Part shown: positions 41,801 through 52,954 of the stretch, in pieces | Layout of the letters: each line of letters begins with the position of its first letter | How positions within the stretch are numbered: the stretch's first letter is position 1 | Translations under genes and position numbers: made by a program | From: CAYJLW01 sp964370965 | GTDB lineage: Bacteria > Actinomycetota > Acidimicrobiia > UBA2766 | Reading direction: 5' to 3' | Length of the DNA stretch: 64,000 nucleotides | Assembly: GCA_964370965.1 (NCBI GenBank) | Contig: CAYJLW010000006.1 | Location: forward strand, 41,989 to 105,988 | The notes under the pieces: generated by a model | Told to the model about the DNA's origin: nothing | What the model saw: the letters and a program-made list of their open reading frames with translations, nothing else | The model's database searches: none

Positions 41801-44800
41801 CGTCGTTGTCGACGAAGCGGATCTGGGGCTGGTAGGAACCGGCGGCGTAGGTGTGCGCCGTGGAGACGGAGCCGTCGCCGTCGGGGTCGCTCACGGCGTC
41901 GGTCTGCTCGACGGTGCCGTCACCGTCGAAGTCCCATTGCGCCGACACGACCCGACCGCCGAAGCCCTTGTCCGGGTCGTCGTAGTCGGCGTTCAGCGTG
42001 AACGGACCGGGGGGCCCGTCGGGGCCGCCGGCAGAGCAGAGGCCGAGGATCTCGAAGCAGGGGGTCCACCACTGCATCGTGGCCTCCGGCGCCTCGACTG
42101 CGGTGTTCAGCTCGTACTCGGTGCCGATCCCGAGAACGGAAGCGTCGTAGGCGTCGCCCCAGCGAGCCCCGAAGTTGAACGTGTGGGTGGAGTACTGCCC
42201 GGCCGTGTCCTTCGCCCGCACCCGCGGCGTGACACTCACTACAGCACCGTAGGCGTGGGTCGTGGAACTGCCTGCCGTGGTGGCGTCGACGCAGCCGTTC
42301 GCCTCGGTGGCGCCCACCGGGCAGTCGCCGTCGAAGTCCCACAGGTACAGGGCCACGCCCACGTCGTCGGTGCCGGTGGCGGTGAAGGAGAAGTTCGTGG
42401 AGGGTCGCCCGTCGACACCGCCGAAGAAGCCCGCATTCGGCGACCAGTAGTGGAGCTCCACGTCGGGCGGGTCGTCCACGACGTCGAGGTCGCAGACGCC
42501 GAGGCACTCGGCGCCGCTGTTCTCGTCCCAGGCGCTGTAGATCCCGTCGTTGTCCTTCACCCGCACCAGCGGCTGGTAGACGCCGGCGGCATAGGTGCGG
42601 ACGGTGGAGACGGAACCCGAGCCCGTCGGGGTGATCGCCTGGGTGGCGACGGGAGAGCCGTCGTCGAAGTCCCACTGCGCCTCGACCACCTGGCCGCCGA
42701 GGCTGACGTCGGTGTCCTCGAAGTCGGCGTTCAAGGTGAAGGGGCCGGGCACGCCGTCGGGCGAGCCGCCGGTGCACACGATGATCGTGTAGCAGGGCGA
42801 CCACCACTTCATGGTCACGTCCGGTCCGGACGTGGCCGTGTCGAGGTCGCAGTTGCCGAAGCACTCGACGCCGGCCTTCTTGTCCCAGGCGCCCGCCTTG
42901 GCGTCGACGTCGACGGCGCGCACCTGAGGCTGCCAGGAACCGCTCACGCCGTAGGTGTGAGTAGTGGTGACGTTGTCGTAGGGACCGACTCCGTTGCCGA
43001 CATCGGTGGTGGCGTCGGCGGTGCCGTTGCCGTCGAAGTCCCACTGCAGGTAGTCGACGCCCGTGTCGTCGGTGGCGCCGTCGGCGTTGAGGGTGAACAC
43101 CGTGGACGGGCGGCCGTCGGGTGCCCCGCCGGCGCAGAGACCGAGGATCTCGTAGCAGGGGCTCCACCAGTCCATGCTCACCTCGGGCGCCTCGTTCACG
43201 ACGTCGAGGTCGCAGTTGCCGAGACAGAGGATGACGTCGTTCTTCTTGTCCCAGCCGCTGTACTGGCTGTCGTTGTCGACGACTTCCACCTGCGGCTGGT
43301 AGACGCCCTCGGCGTACACGTTGGTGGTGGACGTGGAGCCGGAGCCGGCGGGCGTGATCGCCACTGTGGAGTCCGCCGTGCCGTTGCCGTCGAAGTCCCA
43401 ACGGACCGTGTCCACCCGGCCCCCGTAGGCGGCGTCGGGGTCGTCGAAGTCGGCGTTGAGGGTGAAGGTGCCGGGACGGCCGTCGGGAGATCCACCGGTG
43501 CAGCCCAGCGGCCATCCGCCTGCGCAGGGGCTCCACCACTGCATCGTGACCTCGGGCGCCTCGACGGCCGTGTTGAGCTCGTACTCGATGCCGAGGACGT
43601 CGTAGGCGTCCCACGCCGAGGTGGCGCCGTCGTTGTCGACCGCCCGCGCCTTGGGCGTCACCGAAACGACCGCCCCGTAGGAATGCGTCGTGGACACCGT
43701 GCAGCTCGTGCAGCTCCCCGCCGACGTCGAGCCGTCAGAGGTGCCGTTGCCGTCCCAGTCCCACTGCACGGAGGAGACACGGCCGCCCTGGGCCGTGTCG
43801 TTGTCGCTCACGTCCGCCGAGAACGTGAAGGTCGTGGAAGGCCGGCCGTCGGTACCGCCGAAGAAGCCGGCGTTCGGCGACCAGTAGTTCAACGAGCCGC
43901 TGGGCGGCGTCACGACGACGTCGAGGTCGCAGTTGCCCAGGCACAAGATGGTGTCGTTCTTCTTGTCCCAACCGCTGTAGGCGCTGTCGTTGTCGCGCAC
44001 CCGCACCTGGGGCTGGTACACACCAGCGGAGAAGCTGTGCGTGGTGGACGTGGACCCGGAGCCCGCCGGCCCGATCGACACGGTGGAGTCGGCCGCGCTG
44101 TTGCCGTCCCAGTCCCACTGCGCCTGGTTCACCGCGCCCCCGAGGCCGATGTCGGCGTCGCTGTAGTCCGCGTTCAGGGTGAAGACCGTCGCCGGCCGCC
44201 CGTCCGGGCTCCCGCCCGTGCATGCCCCCAACGTCTCGGCACACGGCGACCACCACTGCATCGTCACCGACGGCGCCTGGATCACAGTGTTGAGCTCGTA
44301 CTCACTCACGACGTTGTCGTAGGCGTCACCCCAGACGGAGCTGAGGTACCAGGTGTGACTGGAGTACTGGCCCACCGTGTCCTTGACGCGCACCCTCGGC
44401 ACGACGCTGACTACGGCGTTGTACGTGTACGTCTTGGAGCTCGACGCCGACGTGGCATCGACGCAGCCGTTGCCCTCCGTGGCCCCGACCGGGCAGTTGC
44501 CGTTGAAGTCCCAGAGGTAGAGGGAGATGCCGTAGTCGTCCGAGGCGCTGGCGGAGAACGTGAAGGTCGTCGAAGGCCGCCCGTCCGTGCCGCCGAAGAA
44601 CCCGGCGTTCGGCGTCCAGTAGTTCATCGACACCGACGGGTCCCCGTCGGGCGTCTCGAGGTTGATGTCGAAACCGCCGCAGTCGTACTTGTCCCAGGAT
44701 CCCACCTTGCCGTGGTCGTCCACGGCCCGGGCCCTGGGCTCCACGTTCACCTCGGCGTTGTAGGCGTGCGTCGTGGTGTGGTAGCCCTCGCCGTAGTAGC

Positions 44801-45557
44801 CGGAGGACGGCGTGGTGGCGTCCACGGTGCCGTTGTCGTCGAAGTCCCACTGGATGTAGACGCTGTTGTTCTCGGGGTCGTCGACTGTGGCCTTGAACGT
44901 GAAGGTCTGGAAGGGACTGCCGTCGTTGCCCCCGTTGCCCGAGCACGGCCAGATGTCGTCGGAGGGGTCCCAGTCCGACATGTCCAGGCTGGGCGCCTGG
45001 TTCGCCTGCACGTCGAGGTCGGACGTGCCGTCCCAACTCGTGCAACTCGTGATCCCGGAGTTGCAGAGGCGGGCCTGCGGGTAGTAGACGGCGTGGCCGT
45101 TCTGGATCCCGCCCGGCGCAGAAGTCGACCAGGCGGGCGCCGTCGTCGACCAGCTGTAGCTGTTGTCGCCCTCGCCGACCCACTGGTTGTAGTTGGAGGC
45201 ACCGTCGCCCTCGGTGTCCCACTGGATGTAGAAAGCGGTGCCGTAGTTGCCTTCCCCGCAGAAGTCGAAGGTGCCGTCGTCGCGGCAGACGTCGACGTGG
45301 AGCGTGAGGCTGTCGCCCTCGGTGACGTCGGGGTAGCCCAGGCACGTAAACCCCCCGGCGTGGGGGTCGAAGCAAGTCATGTCGACGTCGTCGTCGCCGC
45401 TCGACGCGCGCGCCGGCGCCGAGTGCGCGAGCGCCTGCCAGAGGAGGAAACCGAGCGCGAAGGCAGCGACGAGCAGGAGGCGGCGGAGCCAGACGGCGGC
45501 CCTCGACCTCTCCTCGGTCACGGCGACAATCGTTCCGTCTGCGGAGAGCCCCAACAT
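38865..45557 (-). CDS. Giant secreted protein with 16 WSP/PKD-like repeats
   Basis: About 2,230 residues from an ATG 7 bases after GGGAGG; a TTG start 15 bases earlier lies inside that site. A hydrophobic signal or anchor (LLLVAAFALGFLLWQALAHS) ends near residue 50. Sixteen units of about 100-130 residues follow. Each opens with a motif like VTMQWWSPC, NYWSPNAGFFGG or MDCWSPASAGPPCG, then carries a PKD-like strand pair (QWDFDGNGTAD...THTYA). Units 11-16 alternate two types in about 255-residue pairs. After the repeats comes a calcium-type linker (DADGDSVPCGWDPDED) and an unrecognised roughly 160-residue tail. Many paired cysteines suggest disulfides outside the cell. Probably an adhesin or matrix protein; no sortase motif is present. 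Confidence 0.82.
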   Translation of the reverse strand: MLGLSADGTIVAVTEERSRAAVWLRRLLLVAAFALGFLLWQALAHSAPARASSGDDDVDMTCFDPHAGGFTCLGYPDVTEGDSLTLHVDVCRDDGTFDFCGEGNYGTAFYIQWDTEGDGASNYNQWVGEGDNSYSWSTTAPAWSTSAPGGIQNGHAVYYPQARLCNSGITSCTSWDGTSDLDVQANQAPSLDMSDWDPSDDIWPCSGNGGNDGSPFQTFTFKATVDDPENNSVYIQWDFDDNGTVDATTPSSGYYGEGYHTTTHAYNAEVNVEPRARAVDDHGKVGSWDKYDCGGFDINLETPDGDPSVSMNYWTPNAGFFGGTDGRPSTTFTFSASASDDYGISLYLWDFNGNCPVGATEGNGCVDATSASSSKTYTYNAVVSVVPRVRVKDTVGQYSSHTWYLSSVWGDAYDNVVSEYELNTVIQAPSVTMQWWSPCAETLGACTGGSPDGRPATVFTLNADYSDADIGLGGAVNQAQWDWDGNSAADSTVSIGPAGSGSTSTTHSFSAGVYQPQVRVRDNDSAYSGWDKKNDTILCLGNCDLDVVVTPPSGSLNYWSPNAGFFGGTDGRPSTTFTFSADVSDNDTAQGGRVSSVQWDWDGNGTSDGSTSAGSCTSCTVSTTHSYGAVVSVTPKARAVDNDGATSAWDAYDVLGIEYELNTAVEAPEVTMQWWSPCAGGWPLGCTGGSPDGRPGTFTLNADFDDPDAAYGGRVDTVRWDFDGNGTADSTVAITPAGSGSTSTTNVYAEGVYQPQVEVVDNDSQYSGWDKKNDVILCLGNCDLDVVNEAPEVSMDWWSPCYEILGLCAGGAPDGRPSTVFTLNADGATDDTGVDYLQWDFDGNGTADATTDVGNGVGPYDNVTTTHTYGVSGSWQPQVRAVDVDAKAGAWDKKAGVECFGNCDLDTATSGPDVTMKWWSPCYTIIVCTGGSPDGVPGPFTLNADFEDTDVSLGGQVVEAQWDFDDGSPVATQAITPTGSGSVSTVRTYAAGVYQPLVRVKDNDGIYSAWDENSGAECLGVCDLDVVDDPPDVELHYWSPNAGFFGGVDGRPSTNFSFTATGTDDVGVALYLWDFDGDCPVGATEANGCVDATTAGSSTTHAYGAVVSVTPRVRAKDTAGQYSTHTFNFGARWGDAYDASVLGIGTEYELNTAVEAPEATMQWWTPCFEILGLCSAGGPDGPPGPFTLNADYDDPDKGFGGRVVSAQWDFDGDGTVEQTDAVSDPDGDGSVSTAHTYAAGSYQPQIRFVDNDGATGAFDKKDILGGNVDLDAGSTAYKVSMDCWSPASAGPPCGTTLLGTARDVRVNNAVTLNATVSSCPDPTGITCGLLGYDAAIDESGYKVEWRLNGPSSGATSASVSTSGIGAKANAFAAGYSAVGAYQPEVRICDVSGTSCGGWDKYNYFPLIDIDVDVYGADTEMACWDPHAGLIGIDCGVGSPDGDTSTSFTFEAEYSDPDSPTHTVTSLQWDFDGNGSADATTAADGTSPDTTTHTYASVGVYEPQVRAVASDGAVGVWDKYDILGLNVDLDVENPSVKASMDCWSPASAGPPCGTTLFGTARDVRVNNAVTLNATVGTCPDPTGLTCGLLGYIDVDASDYQVQWRMNGPSAGPTTANVVTSGVGAKSRTFTDGYVEVGAYQPEVRVCDAAGTTCSDWNKYQAVPLFNTDLDVYGPDAQMNCWDPHAGLIGIDCGVGSPDGDTSTSFTFEAEYSDPDAFSVTSLQWDFDGNGSEDATTAADGTSPDTTTHTYAGVGVYEPQVRAVASDGAVGVWDKYDILGLNVDLDVENPSVKASMDCWSPASAGPPCGTTLFGTARDVRVNNAVTLNATVGTCPDPTGLTCGLLGYIDVDASDYQVQWRMNGPSAGPTTANVVTSGVGAKSRTFTDGYVEVGAYQPEVRVCDAAGTTCSDWNKYQAVPLFNTDMDVYGPETVQNCWNPAAGLVFVDCGVGSPDGSTATTFTLSSDYSDPDAVAVTQLQWDFDDDCPANAAVADACIEQTNATASPSPDYANYLYPAAGSYEPKVRAVSADGAVGVWDKYDILGLEVDLDVVAGCTPGADADGDSVPCGWDPDEDSAYYKHTLNRIWQDGVTVLTTNSSDAATTVGLDMNWVSFFGQEIFAGANNFANVDILPSTGIRDIVLSLWATKAVGADADTAYVEGLGICLQANPAAWFFGFDLGICNYKLLVDDDQKWYELEDDYRIEATWAGHTIQYTGFTTPLISPEIHVDVEP
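39798..40330. repeat. 765-bp-period tandem repeat, unit 1
   Basis: This stretch is nearly identical to 40563-41095, 765 bases (255 codons) away in the same gene. A third, more diverged unit follows at about 41340-41860. The period is a multiple of three, so the frame is kept. Confidence 0.85.
40563..41095. repeat. 765-bp-period tandem repeat, unit 2
   Basis: Partner of 39798-40330 with only scattered differences (for example C/G changes near 40255 and 41020), pointing to a recent duplication or gene conversion. Confidence 0.85.
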
Positions 45558-46133
45558 GCCTAGTCCTCCCAAGCGTTCGTTTCCGCCCCAGGGCAGCGCC
45601 TCCCACTGATGGCGCGGCCCAGGTGCTCCTGCTGCAGCCCCTCAGTCTTCGCCGCCACCCTCTCAGTTCCTTCTCAGCCTGGCACGAATCCCGGGGCTCC
45701 GCTCGGGGTGGACATCTCCGCGGCCGCGCCGAACGCGGCGGGCCGTCCACGGCACGGGCGGCCATCCCGCGCCAGGACGCGACGCAGGCGCGATCAGCGC
45801 CGTATTGAGGCGGCCGCGCCGCTCCCGAGCGCGAGCTTCGACCGCGGCCTCGCTCGGCGGCCGGTCGGGGCGGAAGCCCCCCGGATCCCTCCTCCCGCCT
45901 TCGCGTCCGGACTCCCCCGCCGCTGCCGGCGCACAGGCGGGTTGGAGGTTCACAGCCGACGTACGTCGGGTCTGGGCCTCCAAGGCAGGTCGGCGATCGA
46001 GACAGTGCCGCCGGCACCGTGCCGCCCAGGTCCCCAATGGGACGGCACCACCCGGTACCCAACCGACCGGCGCCGGCCCTACGTTGCCGCCCCTTTCTGC
46101 GCCGCCGGCGACGCGTGCTCCTGTCGGTCCCGC
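45558..46133. other. 576-bp intergenic region with nested palindrome
   Basis: No convincing gene: frames here are Arg/Pro-rich shadows without ribosome sites. At 45956-45969 is the perfect palindrome CCGACGTACGTCGG, framed by TTGGAGG (45942-45948) and CCTCCAA. It could be a terminator for prfB or an operator for the giant gene. Confidence 0.5.
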
Positions 46134-47241
46134 TCAGGCCTCCTGGCTTCTCCGCCAGCGCAGCCAGGACTCCATGAAGCGGTCGAGGTCGCCGTCGAGG
46201 ACGCCGTTCACGTCGCCGACCTCGAGGTCGGTGCGGAGATCCTTGGCGAGCTGGTAGGGGGCGAGGACGTAGTTGCGGATCTGGCTCCCGAAGCCCACCT
46301 TCATCTTCTCGCCCCGGATCTCGGCGAGCTCCGCGTCGCGTTCCTGGCGACGCCGCTCGGCGAGGCGGGCCCGCAGGATCTGCATCGCCTTGGCCTTGTT
46401 CTGGGTCTGGGAGCGCTCGTTCTGGCAGGCGACGACGACGCTGGTGGGCAGGTGCGTGATGCGCACGGCCGAGTCCGTGACGTTGACGTGCTGGCCCCCG
46501 GCGCCGCTGGAGCGGTACGTGTCGATGCGGAGGTCGTCGGGGCCGATCTCCACGCCCTCGTCACCCACGTCGAAGACCGGGATCACGTCCACGGAAGCGA
46601 AGCTCGTGTGTCGGCGGGAGGAGGCGTCGAAAGGGGATATGCGCACGAGGCGGTGGACCCCACGCTCGGAGAGGAGCGTGCCATAGGCGTGGCGTCCCGA
46701 GAGAGTGATCGTGGCCGACTTGACGCCCGCCTCGTCGCCCGGCTGCACCTCGTCGACCTCGACGTCGAGACCCCGGCGTTCCGCCCAACGGAGGTACATG
46801 CGCAGGAGCATCTCCGCCCAGTCCTGGCTTTCGGTGCCACCCTCCCCGGGGTGGATCTCGACGATGGCGTCCCGTTCGTCGTACTCGCCGAAGTAGAGGC
46901 TGCGCAGTTCCAGGGCGTCGAGATCACAGTCGAGGCCGTCGAGCTCGGCGACCGCCTCGGCCTGGGTCGCCTCGTCACCTGCCTCCCGCGCCATCTCCTC
47001 GAGCGTGCGGGCATCATCGAGGCGGCGGTCGAGGCGGGCGAGGACGTCGAGGTCGCCCTCGACGGCGGCGAGTTCGCGGGTGACCCTGCGGGCCCGGTCG
47101 GGGTCGTCCCACAGATCCGGCGCGCCCGCCTGCTTGCGGAGGTCCTCTACGCGCGCTTCCAGGCCCGGGGCGTCAAAGGTACCCCCGGGCCGCGTCGAGG
47201 CGTTCCGCAGCGGAGCCGAACCGCTCACCGAGATCCTGCAC
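46134..47241 (-). CDS. prfB: Peptide chain release factor 2, programmed +1 frameshift
   Basis: 368 residues in two frames. The short first frame starts at a GTG behind GAGGG, reads MQDLGERFGSAAERLDAARGYL and meets TGA at 47175-47173. The site is GGGGGTAC-CTT-TGA-C, the classic RF2 frameshift signal with its internal Shine-Dalgarno-like GGGGG. Skipping one T continues into DAPGLEARVEDLRKQAG. The main frame has the RF2 stop-recognition region RISPFDASSRRHTSF (SPF) and the catalytic GAGGQHVNVTDSA. RF2 ends translation at UGA/UAA; scarcity of RF2 at its own UGA promotes the shift, giving autoregulation. Confidence 0.93.
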
Positions 47242-47354
47242 GACAACCCTCAACTTCTACTTCAGGTCGAGCTTCTCCGGGATCCTGTGCGCCCACCCTC
47301 ACCGCCACGGTCGGCACGGCGAGGTAGCGCGCCCCGGGGAACCCTCCGACTTCG

Positions 47355-50110
<2,756 letters not shown>

Positions 50111-50142
50111 CGGGCGCCTTTCGGGACAGACCGCCGTCGATA

Positions 50143-50772
50143 CTACGGGGTGGGGCGTGGCCGCCGGACGCCCTTGACCCTCGGGGTCGCGGCCACCGCC
50201 GCGGGCACGACGTCAGCGCAGGAAGCGAGCAGGGGGGCGAGCGCCGCCCGCAGCGTGGCCCCGGTCGTGACGACGTCGTCGACCAGGAGCAGGCGACCCC
50301 GCGGAGGCGACCGGGACAGGAGAAACGTGTGCGCCGGGAGGCACCGGGCACCGGCGGCCCGACCGGCCTGGGGACCCCTGCCCCGGTCGGGGGCTCGCGC
50401 GAGGCACGACACAGTGGGGACGTGGAGGCGGGCGGCGAGCGCCCCGGCCAGGAGGTGCGACTGGTCGTAGCCCCGCCGGCGGCGCCTGCCCGCCGCAGCG
50501 GGGACCCACGTGACCGCGTCGGCCTGCAACAGGGGGCCGCGACGGGCCACGAGCTCGGCGACGAGCACGCGGGCCACGGCCACGGCCCCGCGGTACTTCA
50601 GGGCGTGCACTGCGCGGCGCAGGGGTCCGGCGAAGGCGCCGAGGACGACGGGGGAAGGCGACACGGCGGGCACCGCCGGGGCCGACCGGATGGCACGGAG
50701 GCACGCTGCGCAAAGAACCTCGCCGGGGCGGCCACAGCCGGTGCAGGAGTGCGGGAGCAGCGCTCGCAACAT
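50143..50772 (-). CDS. ComFC-like phosphoribosyltransferase-fold protein
   Basis: 209 residues. An N-terminal zinc finger (CTGCGRPGEVLCAACL) and the PRPP motif RLLLVDDVVTTGATLRAAL identify the ComF/GntX family. A basic RRRRRGYDQSHLLA loop is also typical. ComFC is needed for DNA uptake in competent species, but no other competence gene is in view. It precedes secA by 32 bases on the same strand. Confidence 0.85.
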   Translation of the reverse strand: MLRALLPHSCTGCGRPGEVLCAACLRAIRSAPAVPAVSPSPVVLGAFAGPLRRAVHALKYRGAVAVARVLVAELVARRGPLLQADAVTWVPAAAGRRRRRGYDQSHLLAGALAARLHVPTVSCLARAPDRGRGPQAGRAAGARCLPAHTFLLSRSPPRGRLLLVDDVVTTGATLRAALAPLLASCADVVPAAVAATPRVKGVRRPRPTP

Positions 50773-50843
50773 GCCCGCACCCTAGGACGCAGGTGCGTCA
50801 CTTCTCCTTGTGGGGAGCCCGCGGGCCGGGATGAAGGGCCGGG

Positions 50844-50853
50844 NNNNNNNNNN
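50844..50853. other. Assembly gap (10 N), intergenic
   Basis: Ten Ns between comFC and the hydrolase gene. Flanking bases are GC-rich hairpins; no coding sequence is visible on either side. Confidence 0.95.
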
Positions 50854-50931
50854 CCTCCCCCGCTGGGGGCCAACTCCCCTTGGGGGGGCCCCCGGCCCCG
50901 TAACCCGGGCCCGGGGCTCCCCAGAACGGTC

Positions 50932-51810
50932 CTACGCGGTCACGCGGGCGCGGGACACGAGACCGTGGACGGCGTCGACCACGTCGGGCCAGACCGGGAG
51001 GGGGAGGTCGTGGGCCATGCCAGGGACGATCATGAGCTCGGCGTCGGGGACGGCGGCGGCGGTGCTCTCTCCCCCGTCGACCCGCACGAGGGAATCGTCG
51101 GCGCCGTGGACGACGAGCGTCGGAACCGTGAGGCCCCGGAGCGCCTCCACCCGGCTCGGGGCTGAGACGATGGCGGCGAGTTGGCGGGCCACGCCCTGGG
51201 GGTAGAAGCAGCGGTCGACAGATTCCGTCGCCTGCCTTCGGGCGCGCTTCTCGTCGAAGGGGAAGCCGGGGCCGGCAAGAGTGCGGCTCACACCCACAGC
51301 GTGCTCGATGCGGCCCTCGCGGTCTTCGGGCGGAACCTGCATGAGGACCTGCAGGGCATCGGGCGTCGGCGGCGAGACGTCCGGGGATCCCGACGTGGAC
51401 ATGATCGAGGTCAGGCTGAGCACCCGGTCGGGGTGCCTGATGGCCATGAGCTGGGCGATCATGCCCCCCATGGACGCCCCGACGACGTGGGCCGCCTCCA
51501 CTTCCAGGGCGTCGAGAAGGCCGGCGGCGTCGTCGGCCATGTCGTCGAGGGCGTACGGAGGCGCCGCCTCCCCGGTGACGACCTCGCCGAGGTGCGGTGT
51601 CCCGGCGTCGTGGAGCTTCGTGGAGAGACCGACGTCGCGGTTGTCGAAGCGCACGACGCGGTACCCGCCGGCGGCGAGCTGCGCGCAGAGATCCTCGTCC
51701 CAGGCGATCATCTGGGCCCCCAGACCCATGATCATGAGCATGACGGGGTCGCCGTCCCTCCCGATGACGTCGTACTCGAACTCCAGCCCGTTGACCTGTG
51801 CTCTGGCCAC
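50932..51810 (-). CDS. Alpha/beta hydrolase
   Basis: 292 residues, GTG start. Oxyanion region MLMIMGLGAQMIAWDE, nucleophile elbow VVGASMGGMIAQ, acid in VVHGADDSLVRV, and His in VPGMAHDLPLPVW complete the triad. VVRFDNRDVGLS is typical of the esterase/DhaA-like group. No signal peptide; cytoplasmic. Substrate unknown. Confidence 0.87.
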   Translation of the reverse strand: MARAQVNGLEFEYDVIGRDGDPVMLMIMGLGAQMIAWDEDLCAQLAAGGYRVVRFDNRDVGLSTKLHDAGTPHLGEVVTGEAAPPYALDDMADDAAGLLDALEVEAAHVVGASMGGMIAQLMAIRHPDRVLSLTSIMSTSGSPDVSPPTPDALQVLMQVPPEDREGRIEHAVGVSRTLAGPGFPFDEKRARRQATESVDRCFYPQGVARQLAAIVSAPSRVEALRGLTVPTLVVHGADDSLVRVDGGESTAAAVPDAELMIVPGMAHDLPLPVWPDVVDAVHGLVSRARVTA

Positions 51811-51895
51811 GACTCAACCCCCTCGGGTTCCACGCGTCGCTGCGTACGGTCACGGCCTCTTGTGACCCAACCGCGTCCACCACGTTCCGGAGAAC

Positions 51896-52954
51896 CTACC
51901 CGCCGGCGAGGCGCCGGAGCGAGGTGCGATACGGCCGGCGGGCCACTCCCGCCTCCGTCACGACGGCCGTCACGAGGCGGGAGGGGGTGACGTCGAAGGC
52001 GGGGTTGGCGACACGGACGCCGCTGGGGGCGACGGCCCGGCGGCCACAGGGACGGACCACCTCGTCAGCCGCCCGCTCTTCGATCTCGATGGCCTCGCCG
52101 CTCGGACAGGCGAGGTCGATCGTGGACGTGGGCGCTGCCACAAAGAAGGGGACGTCGTGGGCGCGCGCCGCGAGGGCGACCCCGTACGTGCCGATCTTGT
52201 TGGCGACGTCGCCGTTCGTGGCGATGCGGTCGGCGCCCACGACGGCCAAGTCGACGAGCCCCCGAGCGAACAGCGAGGCGGCAGCGCCGTCGACCACGAG
52301 GGTGTGGGGGATGCCGGCACGCGTGAGCTCCCAGGCCGTGAGGCGGGCGCCCTGGAGGACGGGGCGGGTCTCGTCCACCCACACGTGGACCCGCTTGGCG
52401 TCCTCGACGGCCGCCCGGATCACGCCGAGGGCGGTGCCGTAGCCCGCCGTGGCGAGCGCTCCCGCGTTGCAGTGGGTGAGGACGTTGGCGCCGTCGGGCA
52501 CGAGCGCGGCGCCGAGACGACCGAGCGTGCGACAGGACGCCTGCTCCCACGCCTCCAGCGCCCGGGCCTCCGCGAGGACGGCCCGGCGCAGCGCCGCGGG
52601 CGTCGCCGCCTCCCCGAGGCGATCCGCACCCAGGACGCGCTCGATCGCCCACGCGAGGTTCACGGCCGTCGGCCTAGTGCCTCCGAGCACGTCGGCGGCC
52701 CGCCCGAGGTCGACCCACATACCCGGGGCGCTGCGGGCCCGGGAACGGAAGGCGGCGACGGCGAGCCCGTAGGCGGCGGCGACGCCGATCGCAGGCGCTC
52801 CCCTCACCACGAGCTCCCGGATCGCCCGGGCGACCTTGGGCACCGTGTCGCAGCGCACCCACCGCTCCGCTGCCGGGAGGCGTCGCTGGTCGAGGAGCTC
52901 GAGGGCGCCGCCCCGCCAGCGCAGGGGGACGACGTCGAAGCCCCTGCGCGTCAC
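51896..52954 (-). CDS. mtnA: S-methyl-5-thioribose-1-phosphate isomerase
   Basis: 352 residues from a GTG that overlaps the stop of the RuBisCO-like gene. Phosphate loop RGAPAIGVAAAYGLA, catalytic Cys in THCNAGALATAGYG, catalytic Asp in VVGADRIATNGDVANKIGTY. It opens methylthioribose-1-phosphate to methylthioribulose-1-phosphate in methylthioadenosine salvage. The coupling to the RuBisCO-like gene supports that pathway. Confidence 0.92.
   Translation of the reverse strand: MTRRGFDVVPLRWRGGALELLDQRRLPAAERWVRCDTVPKVARAIRELVVRGAPAIGVAAAYGLAVAAFRSRARSAPGMWVDLGRAADVLGGTRPTAVNLAWAIERVLGADRLGEAATPAALRRAVLAEARALEAWEQASCRTLGRLGAALVPDGANVLTHCNAGALATAGYGTALGVIRAAVEDAKRVHVWVDETRPVLQGARLTAWELTRAGIPHTLVVDGAAASLFARGLVDLAVVGADRIATNGDVANKIGTYGVALAARAHDVPFFVAAPTSTIDLACPSGEAIEIEERAADEVVRPCGRRAVAPSGVRVANPAFDVTPSRLVTAVVTEAGVARRPYRTSLRRLAGG

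Noticed and set aside
39633..45563. Nearly 2,000-codon frame antisense to the giant PKD gene
   Set aside because: Same shadow effect; the repeats are only meaningful on the minus strand.
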